From positions 248,001 through 312,000 of the forward strand of contig JAXMCM010000016.1 in the NCBI GenBank assembly GCA_046349355.1: DNA of 64,000 bases, in the 5' to 3' direction. The position numbers and the translations under genes are program-made. The notes under the pieces are model-generated. The model was not told where the DNA came from. It made no database searches and saw only the letters and a program-made list of their open reading frames with translations. The DNA comes from CALKJU01 sp046349355. GTDB lineage: Bacteria; Pseudomonadota; Alphaproteobacteria; Geminicoccales; Geminicoccaceae. Positions 29,187 to 37,155 of the stretch are shown piece by piece (the first letter of the stretch is position 1; each line of letters begins with the position of its first letter).

Positions 29187-29261
29187 CGAGAGCTTCCTTC
29201 AGCGGGCGGGCAACGGGCGGCCGGACGCCGGCTCCCGCGCCGCTGCCACCGCCCGGCCGGT

Positions 29262-30659
29262 CTATAGCCCGCTTCGCGTCTTGTGGGGCGATGCGTCGGG
29301 CCAGCCTGCGCCCTGCGCCACCGGCATGGCCGGTCGTCCGGGATGCAGCACCCCGACGATCGCGGCGGCGAGCAGCATGATCGAGGCGCCGGTGGCGAGG
29401 GCGGGGCCGAGGCCGCCATCGCCCGCTACCAGCGTCATCAGCGTCAGGCCGACGGCCGGGCCGAGGTACTGGCCGGCGTTGAGCAGGCTCGAGCGCGAGC
29501 CCAGCTCGCCGGGCGGACAGGCGGAGAGGACGCCGGCATACATCGGGACGCTGGCAAGCGTGGCACCGATGCCCATGAGCGCCAGGGACGGCAGGATCCG
29601 TCCGGCGTAGCCTGAGGTCGCGTCGATGCCCAGGCTGGCGGCAAAGGCGAGGCCCATGAGCGCGAGGCCGGCCGCCAGCGGCAGGCGCGTGCCCAGCCGG
29701 CGCATCAGGCGGACGGCGGCGAGCGCACCCGCCGGTGCCAGCAGGGCCGCCGGCAGCAGGGCGATCCCGACCTCGGCCGGTCGCCAGCCGCGTACCGACT
29801 GCAGGTGCAGCGACAGCACGAACAGCAGGCCCTGCGGCCCGATGCCATGGACGAGGCCCGCCAGCATCGGGGCGGCGACGGCGCGCTGGCGCAGGCTGTC
29901 GAGCCGGACGAGGGGCGCTGCTGTCCGCGACAGGTGACGGAGGAACACGGCCAGCAGACCCGCGCCGGCCAGCACGACGAGCCACGGCGCCGCGCCGGCG
30001 GTAGCACCGACCAGGGCCAGCCCGGCGGTGAGGGCGGCGAAGGCGGTGACGCTGAGGATGACGCCCGTCGCGTCGAACGGTGCCGCCGCGATGCGCGGTG
30101 CCGGCGCGAACACCAGCAGCGGCCCTGCCAGCAGGGGCAACGCCAGCGCGGCGCCGAGCCAGAAGGTGGCGCGCCAGCCGGCGAGCTCGGTGGCGAGGCC
30201 GCCGAGGAGGATGCCGGCGACCACGCCGACCACGGCCGAGATCGTCCAGAGACCGGTGGCGCGGTCGCGTTGCTGTCCCTCGGCGAAGCTGCTGCCGAGC
30301 AGCGCGAGGGCCGAGGGCAGCAGCAGGCCGCCGCCAATCCCCTGGACGACGCGGGCGACGGAGATGGCGGCGAGGGAGGCGGCCAGGCCCCCGACAACCG
30401 AGCCTGCGACCAGCAGCCCGGTGCCGGCGGCGAACATGCGGACCGGCCCGACTCGGTCAATCAGGCCCCCCGCGGGCAGGAGGCTGCCGGCGAAGGCGGC
30501 GAGATAGCAGGCATTGAGCGCCTGCAGGGCGGCGGGTCCGAGGGCGAGCTCGGCGCCCATGGCCGGCAGGGCCAGCTGCAGCACCACGATGTCGAGCGAC
30601 AGCAGCATCTGCGCGGCACAGAGGCAGGCGAGCGTGGCAACAGGCCTGCAGGGTGTCAC
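29262..30659 (-). CDS. MFS transporter (DHA2/EmrB-like)
   Basis: A 465-residue inner-membrane protein with twelve to fourteen helices, starting at GTG 30659 which overlaps the upstream stop (GTGA). Early motifs are LDIVVLQLALPAMGAELAL, a common DHA2 helix 1, followed by GGLIDRVGPVRMFAAGTGLL (motif A region) and RVVQGIGGGLLLPSALAL (motif C/B region). This points to the multidrug or metabolite exporter branch of the major facilitator superfamily. The tight coupling to the carnitine-acyltransferase homologue suggests that the transporter moves the acyl ester or its precursor, which is inference. Confidence 0.86.
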   Translation of the reverse strand: MTPCRPVATLACLCAAQMLLSLDIVVLQLALPAMGAELALGPAALQALNACYLAAFAGSLLPAGGLIDRVGPVRMFAAGTGLLVAGSVVGGLAASLAAISVARVVQGIGGGLLLPSALALLGSSFAEGQQRDRATGLWTISAVVGVVAGILLGGLATELAGWRATFWLGAALALPLLAGPLLVFAPAPRIAAAPFDATGVILSVTAFAALTAGLALVGATAGAAPWLVVLAGAGLLAVFLRHLSRTAAPLVRLDSLRQRAVAAPMLAGLVHGIGPQGLLFVLSLHLQSVRGWRPAEVGIALLPAALLAPAGALAAVRLMRRLGTRLPLAAGLALMGLAFAASLGIDATSGYAGRILPSLALMGIGATLASVPMYAGVLSACPPGELGSRSSLLNAGQYLGPAVGLTLMTLVAGDGGLGPALATGASIMLLAAAIVGVLHPGRPAMPVAQGAGWPDASPHKTRSGL

Positions 30660-32401
30660 GGCGCCGCCCCGCCGGCGCCGGTGAGCAGGTTGCGGACCCG
30701 CCGCATCGCCACCGCGACGGCTGCCGCGAAGGCCGGCGTGTCGGGCCGGTATCCGGTGAGGCAGAAGGCGGTCCGTCCGGGCTGCGGGACGTAGCCGATG
30801 CCGAAGCCGTCGGCGCGCACCGGCGCGAAGATCACGAGCTCGAGATGCGGGAACGGCGCCAGCGAGCTGGTGCACAGGATCGCCGGGCCGAGCACCTGCG
30901 CGTAAGCTGGATCGGCGAACAGGGCCGGCATCTCGCCGCGCTGCTCGGCGAGGCGGAACAGGGCGTAGAGATGACGGTCGACGCCACGGCCTGCCTGCGC
31001 GTCGCGTCCGCGCTCGAGGATCTCGCGCACTGCCTGGCGCGCGAGGTCGCGCAAGGCGCCGCGCGGCGCCGTCTCGTCGGTTGCCGCCTTGGCGAAGCCG
31101 ATGGCCGCAGCCGTCGCCGAACGGACGGCCTCGGTGCGCCCGCGTCGATAGCGGCGCATGTGCGTCGGCTGGTAGACCGCCGCAACCTCGCCGGCATGCG
31201 TCCGATAAGCGAGCTGGACGGCGAGCTGGGTCATCACGTCGTCGCGCAGCGAGCCGGTTCCGCCCGGAACATCGAAGACGGCACGCCTGACCAGGCCTCG
31301 CCTGGCCGCGACCCCGGCCCGTGCGGCCTCGACCATGGCGGCGACCGCCGCGAGATCGAAGCGGATCTCGCGGGCCGGTGCCGGGCGGGCCGCGCGCGGC
31401 AGCGAAGCCAGGGACGGGAGACGGCTGCAGACCGCCTCGGCGAGCGCGCAGCCGGCATGGCCGTCCATTGGCGTGTGCTCGGCATTGACGCCGAAGTACG
31501 GACCGTCCGGGACGATGATCTGGCAGACCTTGTCGTACCAGCGGTTCGCCGCATCGCCGTCGAGGATGATGTCGCACAGCGCCGCCCGGTCCGCGCCGGG
31601 AAGATCCGGCTCGAGGCAGACGAGGAAGGCGGAGCGCTCGATGGCGGTTAGGGCACGGCGGTTGCCAGGTGCCGCCAGCAGCTGCTCGCGCGCGCGGCGC
31701 CATTCGCTGCGCGGGAGGGTCGTGAGCACGCCGGCACCGTCGCCCGGCCGCCTGTCGTCGAGGAGCGCGCGGAACAGGCGGCCCAGGGCAGCGGCCTGGT
31801 CCGGCGCGGAGCGGCGGGCCGGCATGGCGACGCGATGCAGCCGGCCCCGGCAGGCAACGACGATGTGCTGGCAGCGATCGGTGTGGACCAGCCGGTCGAC
31901 GGCCGCCCCGGGCAGCCGCGTGCTGCCGAAGATCGCTCTCGGCTGCCGCGCGCAGAACGGGCCGTCGTCGGTGGCAACACGCAGGCGGCGCGCCTCGGCC
32001 ATGGTCGCCGCCGCCAGCAGGGCGGCCCGGGTCGCCAGGTCGAGGCCGGCGACGGCCTGCGGATAGCGCAGCAGCAGGCCGCAGTTCTGGAACGGTGCGA
32101 GCGGCTCGCGCCGTTCGAGATACATCTGCCGCCAGAAGCCGCCGACATAGTCGCCGTCGCGACGGCCGGCGATCCGCCGCAGCGCGCGCTGCAGGCCACG
32201 TCCGTCCTGCCGGAACGCGTCGGCGGCGGCCTGCGTGGCGGCGAACCCGGTCTCCGTCAGCAGCGGGCGGACGATGGCGAGATAGCGGTCCAGCGTGGTG
32301 TCGAGTGGTGGCAGCGGCAGCCGCCGCGGTCGTTCCGGCTCGCCGCCCCGGAACGACATTCTGGTGTCTTGGTTGCCGTCCGAAACGACCTGGTCGAGCA
32401 T
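30656..32401 (-). CDS. Carnitine/choline O-acyltransferase family protein
   Basis: A 581-residue protein starting at ATG 32401 with GGGGCGGAAG upstream. It matches the carnitine/choline acyltransferase family, which is rare in bacteria: LPLPPLDTTLDRYL near residue 30 is the N-terminal signature, VNAEHTPMDGHAG holds the catalytic His, THMRRYRRGRTEAVRSAT is the carnitine/CoA-binding R-G-R-T-E segment, and LCTSSLAPFP fits the S-T-S substrate site. Length fits the 600-residue family. It would transfer an acyl group between CoA and a hydroxy-ammonium or related alcohol. No signal peptide or membrane helix is seen, so it is cytoplasmic. It is coupled to an MFS exporter. Confidence 0.82.
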   Translation of the reverse strand: MLDQVVSDGNQDTRMSFRGGEPERPRRLPLPPLDTTLDRYLAIVRPLLTETGFAATQAAADAFRQDGRGLQRALRRIAGRRDGDYVGGFWRQMYLERREPLAPFQNCGLLLRYPQAVAGLDLATRAALLAAATMAEARRLRVATDDGPFCARQPRAIFGSTRLPGAAVDRLVHTDRCQHIVVACRGRLHRVAMPARRSAPDQAAALGRLFRALLDDRRPGDGAGVLTTLPRSEWRRAREQLLAAPGNRRALTAIERSAFLVCLEPDLPGADRAALCDIILDGDAANRWYDKVCQIIVPDGPYFGVNAEHTPMDGHAGCALAEAVCSRLPSLASLPRAARPAPAREIRFDLAAVAAMVEAARAGVAARRGLVRRAVFDVPGGTGSLRDDVMTQLAVQLAYRTHAGEVAAVYQPTHMRRYRRGRTEAVRSATAAAIGFAKAATDETAPRGALRDLARQAVREILERGRDAQAGRGVDRHLYALFRLAEQRGEMPALFADPAYAQVLGPAILCTSSLAPFPHLELVIFAPVRADGFGIGYVPQPGRTAFCLTGYRPDTPAFAAAVAVAMRRVRNLLTGAGGAAP

Positions 32402-32967
32402 GCTTCCGCCCCGGCATCGACGGCAGATGGCCGTCGTCGCCTAGCACCCTTGCGGAGTTGCCGTGCACAGGGAAGTCGCACCGCGTGCGACACGCCGTGC
32501 ATCGCGTCTGCCGAACCGCCATGGTGCGGACTGGTCAGGATGCCCGGGTTGGCAGGCAGCCGGTGCGATCTGCTGGAAGGGCGTCTCGGGCGGGAGGACG
32601 GCAATGGTCCCTGCCGCAGATTGCAGGGCGACGGCACCGGTGGCGAGACGGCGGTCGCCGGCATCGCGGGCGATGAGACGGACGACGGACCCGCCCCTGA
32701 CCGCTGCCGCTGCAGCACGCATCCTGCCAGCAAGGACGGGCCACCGGACACCCGGCGGAGCAAGAAGGGCGTCGAGGACGCGTCAACGCGCCAAGCCGGT
32801 GCTTTGCACGCAAGCACGACCGGCCCGGCATCCCGGCGTTCGGCCTGTGCACCAAGTGACCGCCGACGGACCCGAGACGAAACCGCCGACGATGCAGCTG
32901 CACCGTCGGCGGCGTCGCGAATGCGCTAGCCCTTGCCGCTCATCGACGGCCGGGGCGGACGCAGCGT
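32402..32967. other. 566-bp gap without a convincing gene
   Basis: Frames here encode only Arg/Pro-rich chains with no domain pattern on either strand, which is expected by chance in GC-rich DNA. The left edge should contain the promoter of the minus-strand acyltransferase-MFS operon. I see no strong terminator, tRNA or repeat. The stretch may be decayed coding DNA. Confidence 0.4.
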
Positions 32968-33456
32968 TCAGTTCGCGGCAGCGGCCTTGCGGCGTCCGCC
33001 GACACGCCGGGCCGGTGCCGCCGGAGCGGCCACCGGGGCCGCCGGGGTCTCGGCAGGCTTGCGGCCGAGGCCGATCTCCTTGGCGAGTGCCGAGCGCTGC
33101 GCGGCATAGGCAGGAGCGACCATCGGATAGTCGTTCGGCAGTCCCCAGCGACGCCGGTACTCTTCCGGCGTCATCTGGTAACGGCTGGCAAGATGCCGCT
33201 TGAGCATCTTCAGCTTCTTACCGTCCTCGAGGCAGATGATGTAGTCGTTGCCGATCGACTTGCGGACCGGGACAGCCGGCACCGGTGCCTCGGCCACCGG
33301 CTCCTGCTTGACGGCGCCAGCGGTGCTGAGCGCCGCGTAGACGCTCGAGATGATCGATGGCAGGTCATTCATCGCAACCGCATTGTTGCCGGCGAACGCC
33401 GCCACGATCTCAGTCGTCAGGGTGAGCAGTTCCTGACGATCGCTACCATTGTCCAT
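32968..33456 (-). CDS. mucR: MucR/Ros family transcriptional regulator
   Basis: A 162-residue protein starting at ATG 33456. The core IICLEDGKKLKMLKRHLASR, then YQMTPEEYRRRWGLPNDYPMVAP (in two parts), is the MucR zinc-finger-like DNA-binding domain, followed by AAQRSALAKEIGLG and a basic Ala/Pro-rich tail. The N-terminal part (about 1-45) resembles the MucR oligomerisation region (LTTEIVAAFAGNN...IISSVYAAL). Of the four metal ligands, only Cys75 and His88 remain: position 78 is Asp, and the last His is Tyr93. MucR proteins silence AT-rich promoters for exopolysaccharide, motility and host-interaction genes. The leader is AT-rich, as expected for autorepression. Confidence 0.92.
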   Translation of the reverse strand: MDNGSDRQELLTLTTEIVAAFAGNNAVAMNDLPSIISSVYAALSTAGAVKQEPVAEAPVPAVPVRKSIGNDYIICLEDGKKLKMLKRHLASRYQMTPEEYRRRWGLPNDYPMVAPAYAAQRSALAKEIGLGRKPAETPAAPVAAPAAPARRVGGRRKAAAAN

Positions 33457-33917
33457 TGCTTCGACTCGTTCCGTAGGGGGCGAAGAGATTTCAGCTACCG
33501 CCTTCAACATAAAGATAGGTGCAGGGCGATTCAAGTGTCGAATTCTTCAGACGGCGAGAAACGCATCCGTTCTCCAGACGGGTGCCGGTCGCCTTGCAGC
33601 ACAGCCAGCGTAAACGGAGTTGCACAACTCGTAATTCGCTATAGCGCGTCCAATGCGAGCCCGGCACGGGGAGCCGGTGGCTTTTTCGAAAGTTTCAGTA
33701 AAATTCGATTGATCCGACTATCCGCGGGATGGCCACGGCCGGGCCCGACTTGACTGAGGCGTCACCGGGTCTCGCAGGACCAACCGTGCCGGAATCGACA
33801 TGCGGCTTGGCAGCCCTAGCGGTCCGGCGGTGGCGGGAGCCTGCGGGCGGTTCGGCCGTTGCGCAGCAAGCGGTGCGTGCGTGTGCGCCGCATCAACCCG
33901 AGGAAGGGGCGGACGCC
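33457..33917. other. 461-bp regulatory gap between mucR and a small membrane protein gene
   Basis: It holds the minus-strand mucR leader, where TTGAAT and TTATGT form a weak promoter candidate about 60-85 bp upstream, and AT-rich blocks (GGAGTTGCACAACTCGTAA, GAAAGTTTCAGTAAAATTCG at about 33689-33708) that may be MucR targets. The sequence AGCC-CGGC-ACGGGGA-GCCG-GT-GGCT then TTTTT (33658-33688 approx.) could form a plus-strand hairpin with a U-run, but its stem is broken. No protein gene is supported until 33918. Confidence 0.4.
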
Positions 33918-34085
33918 ATGGGCTCCCAGGACAGGCGCATCTGGTACGTCATCGGCGTGATCGTCATCGTGCTGATCCTGGCCTGGCTGTTCTGGCCGGG
34001 CGCCAGCGTCCCGACCGGCGCGCCGGCCACCGATACGGCCCCGACGACCACTGCCCCGGCTCCGGCACCAGCCCCGGCGCAGTAA
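33918..34085 (+). CDS. Small single-pass membrane protein (55 aa)
   Basis: A 55-residue protein starting at ATG 33918 with GAGGAAGGGG upstream, a strong ribosome site. The chain is MGSQDRRIWYVIGVIVIVLI-LAWLFWPG followed by a Pro/Ala/Thr-rich tail (ATDTAPTTTAPAPAPAPAQ). It has one clear hydrophobic helix with the positive cluster inside and a low-complexity tail facing the periplasm. No family is recognised; short tail-anchored-like proteins of this kind are common and often unannotated. The next feature is the convergent tRNA-Ser. Confidence 0.55.
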   Translation: MGSQDRRIWYVIGVIVIVLILAWLFWPGASVPTGAPATDTAPTTTAPAPAPAPAQ

Positions 34086-34101
34086 CGGCTGGCGGCGGGT
34101 C

Positions 34102-34189
34102 TGGCGGATGGGGTGGGATTCGAACCCACGAGGAGTCGCCCCCTGGCGGTTTTCAAGACCGCTGCCTTAGACCGCTCGGCCACCCATCC
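34102..34189 (-). tRNA. tRNA-Ser (anticodon TGA)
   Basis: Read on the minus strand, the acceptor GGATGGG pairs with CCCATCC over seven bases, with discriminator G and an encoded CCA at 34104-34102. The core TGGCCGAGCGGTCTAAGG is the serine D-arm, the anticodon loop CTTGAAA reads TGA, the long variable arm is GGGGGCGACTCCTC, and the T-arm has GGTTCGAATCC. Length 88 with CCA fits a class II tRNA-Ser. Confidence 0.97.
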
Positions 34190-34203
34190 GCGGACGGGCC
34201 TGC

Positions 34204-35073
34204 CTAACGCCTTTTCCGCTTGCTGCCCAGTGGCGGGTCCGGCGCCGGCTGTGGCGGCGGTGGCGGTTCGGCCTTGGGCAGACGGGCGTGGACGGACATG
34301 GCGTCCACGCCCAGCACCTTGGCGATCGCCATGATGCTCATGTCGCGCGCGCGCAGGCGGGCGACGGCGGCGGTGAAGCGTGGGCCCAGGCGCTTGAGCT
34401 TGGCCTGCAGCGGGAAGGGCAGGGCCTCGACCCCCCGCTCGAACCTTTCGCGGATCCGCGGCCACTCCATGAACGCCGTGCGGACCCAGGCGAGGCTCGG
34501 CATGTCGGGATCGCGGGCCACCTCCTTGAAGGTCCGCCCGGTAAGGACGCGGTTGACGAAGGTCTCGAGGTGCTCCGGACCGAAGCGGAAGTCGGCGGGG
34601 AGCTTGTTCACCTCGTTCAGCCGTCGCGTGGCCATCAGCCGCTGGTAGTGCGAGTGCCGTTCCTTGCCCCGGAACTCCAGCGGCTTGTGCACGACCGGCT
34701 TGGACTTCTTGCGGCCCTTGCGCGGCGTCGCCCTGGCGACCCGCTGGCGCAGCAGTTCCTCGAAGCGCTGGCGCGACGAGACCGCGGCAAGTCCGATCGA
34801 GTAGGGCAGGCCGTAGCGCTCGCGGTACTGGTCGGGCGTCATCGCGTGGATGTGCTGCAGGTGCCGTGCCAGCACCTTGAAGCTGTGGCCGCACAGCAGG
34901 CAGGGGATCGGGTCGCTGTCGAGGTACGCGTCGACTTCCTCGATCGACATCGCCCGCGGCAGTACCGGGTAGCCGGGCAGCACCTCACGACGGCGGGCGG
35001 CATCCAGCAGCCGTCGCCGCGACCGTCGCGCCGGCCGCGATCCGCCCCGCCCGTCGCCGCTCCGTTGATCCAT
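34204..35073 (-). CDS. Ros/MucR-type zinc-finger regulator with long C-terminal extension
   Basis: A 289-residue protein. ATG 35073 is chosen because GGGGCAAAGG lies upstream; ATG 35094 has no ribosome site. An Arg-rich N-terminus precedes a Ros-type finger PCLLCGHSFKVLARHLQHIH (Cys58, Cys61, His71, His76; C-x2-C-x9-H-x4-H), followed by AMTPDQYRERYGLPYSIGLA. Unlike ordinary Ros/MucR (about 140-160 residues) it continues for about 190 residues with basic helical sequence and a final HTH-like unit (AIAKVLGVDAMSVHARLPKA), then a Pro-rich tail ending in KRKRR. It probably binds DNA. It lies directly downstream of the phage-module terminase gene on the same strand, with a 122-bp AT-rich gap. Confidence 0.8.
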   Translation of the reverse strand: MDQRSGDGRGGSRPARRSRRRLLDAARRREVLPGYPVLPRAMSIEEVDAYLDSDPIPCLLCGHSFKVLARHLQHIHAMTPDQYRERYGLPYSIGLAAVSSRQRFEELLRQRVARATPRKGRKKSKPVVHKPLEFRGKERHSHYQRLMATRRLNEVNKLPADFRFGPEHLETFVNRVLTGRTFKEVARDPDMPSLAWVRTAFMEWPRIRERFERGVEALPFPLQAKLKRLGPRFTAAVARLRARDMSIMAIAKVLGVDAMSVHARLPKAEPPPPPQPAPDPPLGSKRKRR

Positions 35074-35195
35074 GCCTTTGCCCCGATGCGCCATCGAACG
35101 TGCGTATACAACCGCGTGACAAGAATCCGAGCGCCTAATGGCCAACAAACGATGAATTTTCATGTCCGACGAATAAATACCATTGCTAGGTACGC

Positions 35196-36704
35196 CTATA
35201 CTTCGAAGCTTGCATCGGCGGCATGGGACTGGCCGGGCCGCCAGGCGGCGCGCCGGCCGCTGCCGAGGCGGCCGGTGAGGCGTGCCGGTTGTGCCAGGAG
35301 GCAGCCGCTGACCGCGTCGAGACCGTCGTCGCGGCTGCGGCCGTCGGGCAGCCATTCGCGCATCTCGCGGATGAACGGCGTCTCCCAGACGCTGGCATGC
35401 ACGTGCAGGCGGCGCGCCGCGAGCAGCGGATCGAGGGCGTCGAGGATGCGCGCTTCCTTGCGGCGGCTGGCGGCCTGCGCCAGCACCGCGGCGGCGACGC
35501 CGGCGCGGGCCAGCTCGCTACGCAGCAGGCCGGGCAGGAAGCCGCCGAGGCCGTTGCTCTCGACGATCACCGAAGGCAGCTCGTTGGCGACGACGAAGTC
35601 GCGGACCTGTCGGCAGAGCTGCGTCGCCTCGTCGAGGCCCTGCGGATGCGGCGTCTCCGCGGTCATGTAGCGGATGGCGTGGAGCCAGTACTCGCCGCCC
35701 TCGTCCTGGAACACCGCGGCGATCACGCTGGCGTCGCCGGCATCCGGCCGGCCGAGCGCCGGATCCCAGCAGCAGGCCGCCGACACCATCCGGCGGCCGG
35801 CGATGCGCAGCTGGGCGAAGCTGCCGGCCGCCATCAGCTCCAGCTCGCCCTCGTAACGGACCAGCCGCTCCGGATCGAGGCGGATCTCGCGCACGTCGGT
35901 CGGCTCGAGCAGCATCTGGCTGCGGAACTTGGCCGGACCGTAGTGCCGCCGATTGCTCTCGATCTCGGCCGCGTCGAAGCGTTCCGGCCAGGCCGGCTGC
36001 CCGGCGGCGTCGACGATCGGGATGACCAGCCGGCGATAGCCGTCGAGGAACGGCCGCTCCTCGCCGATGTCGGCGCGCGGCTCGGCAGCATAGATCGAGT
36101 GATAGCTGTGCGGCGTGCCGACGACGAGCTGCATGCCGCCGGGCACCAGCACGAATCCGGCCTCGCGCAGGTGCTCGCGCAGCGTCTCGCGCTTGCCCGC
36201 CGTGCCGCAGGTCCGCGGCACCTCGACGTCGTCGCAGACGATGAGGTCGGCGCGGCAGCCGGTGATGTTGGCGTCGATGCCGCGGGCCAGCAGCGACGGG
36301 TCGCGGTGGACCTGGTCGCGGGACACGGTGAAGCGGTCCGAGGCCCACTCCTCGAGCGGGCTCGGGACGAGGTGGCCGGTCAGCTGGTGCACCTCGACGA
36401 TGCGGCGGACGTTGCGCGTCATCTTGCAGGCAAGGCCGTGGTCGGCCGCGAGCACGAGGATGCGCAGGTCCGGCTTGCGGTACAGCAGCCAGGCACAGAA
36501 CAGCGCCACCAGCGTCGACTTGCCGGCGCCGCGGAACACCAGCAGCAGCAGCCGGCGATCGCCCGTCTGCCATGCCGCGTACAGCCATTCGGCCATGCGA
36601 CGATGGAGTTCGGGCGTCGGGCGTCCCTGCTGGGTGTTCCAGGCGGTGACGAACTCGGCGAAGCTGTCGACACCGGCGGGCAGCGGGGTTCCGTTGTCCG
36701 CCAT
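35196..36704 (-). CDS. terL: Phage terminase large subunit
   Basis: A 502-residue packaging motor protein starting at ATG 36704. The ATPase part has Walker A RGAGKST (residues 58-64) and Walker B DLIVCDD (153-159), with VGTPHSYHSIY as the likely coupling motif (about 194-204). The nuclease part has WDPALGRPDAGDASV (D314, D324), SVIVESNGLGG with its Glu, and DDGLDAVSG near residue 475, giving an RNase H-like acidic set. It cuts phage DNA and pumps it into proheads through the portal. All catalytic residues seem kept. In this module it is the last gene, unlike most phages where it is near the start. Confidence 0.92.
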   Translation of the reverse strand: MADNGTPLPAGVDSFAEFVTAWNTQQGRPTPELHRRMAEWLYAAWQTGDRRLLLLVFRGAGKSTLVALFCAWLLYRKPDLRILVLAADHGLACKMTRNVRRIVEVHQLTGHLVPSPLEEWASDRFTVSRDQVHRDPSLLARGIDANITGCRADLIVCDDVEVPRTCGTAGKRETLREHLREAGFVLVPGGMQLVVGTPHSYHSIYAAEPRADIGEERPFLDGYRRLVIPIVDAAGQPAWPERFDAAEIESNRRHYGPAKFRSQMLLEPTDVREIRLDPERLVRYEGELELMAAGSFAQLRIAGRRMVSAACCWDPALGRPDAGDASVIAAVFQDEGGEYWLHAIRYMTAETPHPQGLDEATQLCRQVRDFVVANELPSVIVESNGLGGFLPGLLRSELARAGVAAAVLAQAASRRKEARILDALDPLLAARRLHVHASVWETPFIREMREWLPDGRSRDDGLDAVSGCLLAQPARLTGRLGSGRRAAWRPGQSHAADASFEV

Positions 36705-36717
36705 GGGGGGCTCCGGC

Positions 36718-37155
36718 TCAGTCGAGCAGCGAGCGTCGGCGTCCGCCCGAGCCGAGCAGGCTGCGCGTTCCGGCGTCCAGCCAGCGGCTGCTGTAGTCGA
36801 GGAGGTTGCGCTGGCGCCGCTCGCCGAAGGTCGAGTCGATGGCTTCGATGCGGCCGCGCGCCTCGGCGTCGCGTGCCGCCTGGAGGGCCCGGCTCTCTTC
36901 CTCGAGCCCGCGCAGCACCGCATCGGCCGAGCCGCCGCTGCCGCCGACGCCGCTGGCACCGGCCCGCGCGCGCTCCTCGGCGAGGCGGCGACGCAGCGTC
37001 AGCTGGGCCTGGCGGCGGTCCTCCGCGGAGGCGGCGAGGATCTGCTGCGCCCGACGGTCCTGCTCCCGGTCGAGGCTGTCGTCCTTCTGGCGCCTCGCCG
37101 CCTGGCTGAGGGCCAGGTCGAGGCCGAGCGTGGCAAGGCTGGAGAAGGCGCCCAT
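36718..37155 (-). CDS. Phage internal-virion-protein-like (gp14-type) small protein
   Basis: A 145-residue protein whose ATG 37155 overlaps the stop of the tail-tube gene (ATGA). It begins with MGAFSSLATLGLDLALSQAA, a hydrophobic helix, then a charged helical region rich in Arg/Gln/Ala (RRAQQILAASAEDRRQAQ), then RARAGASGVGGSGGSADAV, a pattern typical of short internal or tail-associated proteins in T7-like phages, and another helix. Such proteins enter the infected cell or sit within the tail. The identity rests on pattern and position, so it is moderate. Confidence 0.6.
   Translation of the reverse strand: MGAFSSLATLGLDLALSQAARRQKDDSLDREQDRRAQQILAASAEDRRQAQLTLRRRLAEERARAGASGVGGSGGSADAVLRGLEEESRALQAARDAEARGRIEAIDSTFGERRQRNLLDYSSRWLDAGTRSLLGSGGRRRSLLD

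Noticed and set aside
33658..33690. Intrinsic terminator ending in TTTTT
   Set aside because: The stem is interrupted and no plus-strand gene precedes it; it is left as a note in the gap description.
34102..34189. tRNA-Ser as the attachment site of the phage module
   Set aside because: The 3' end of the tRNA points away from the module, and no duplicated tRNA end is seen near 45 kb.
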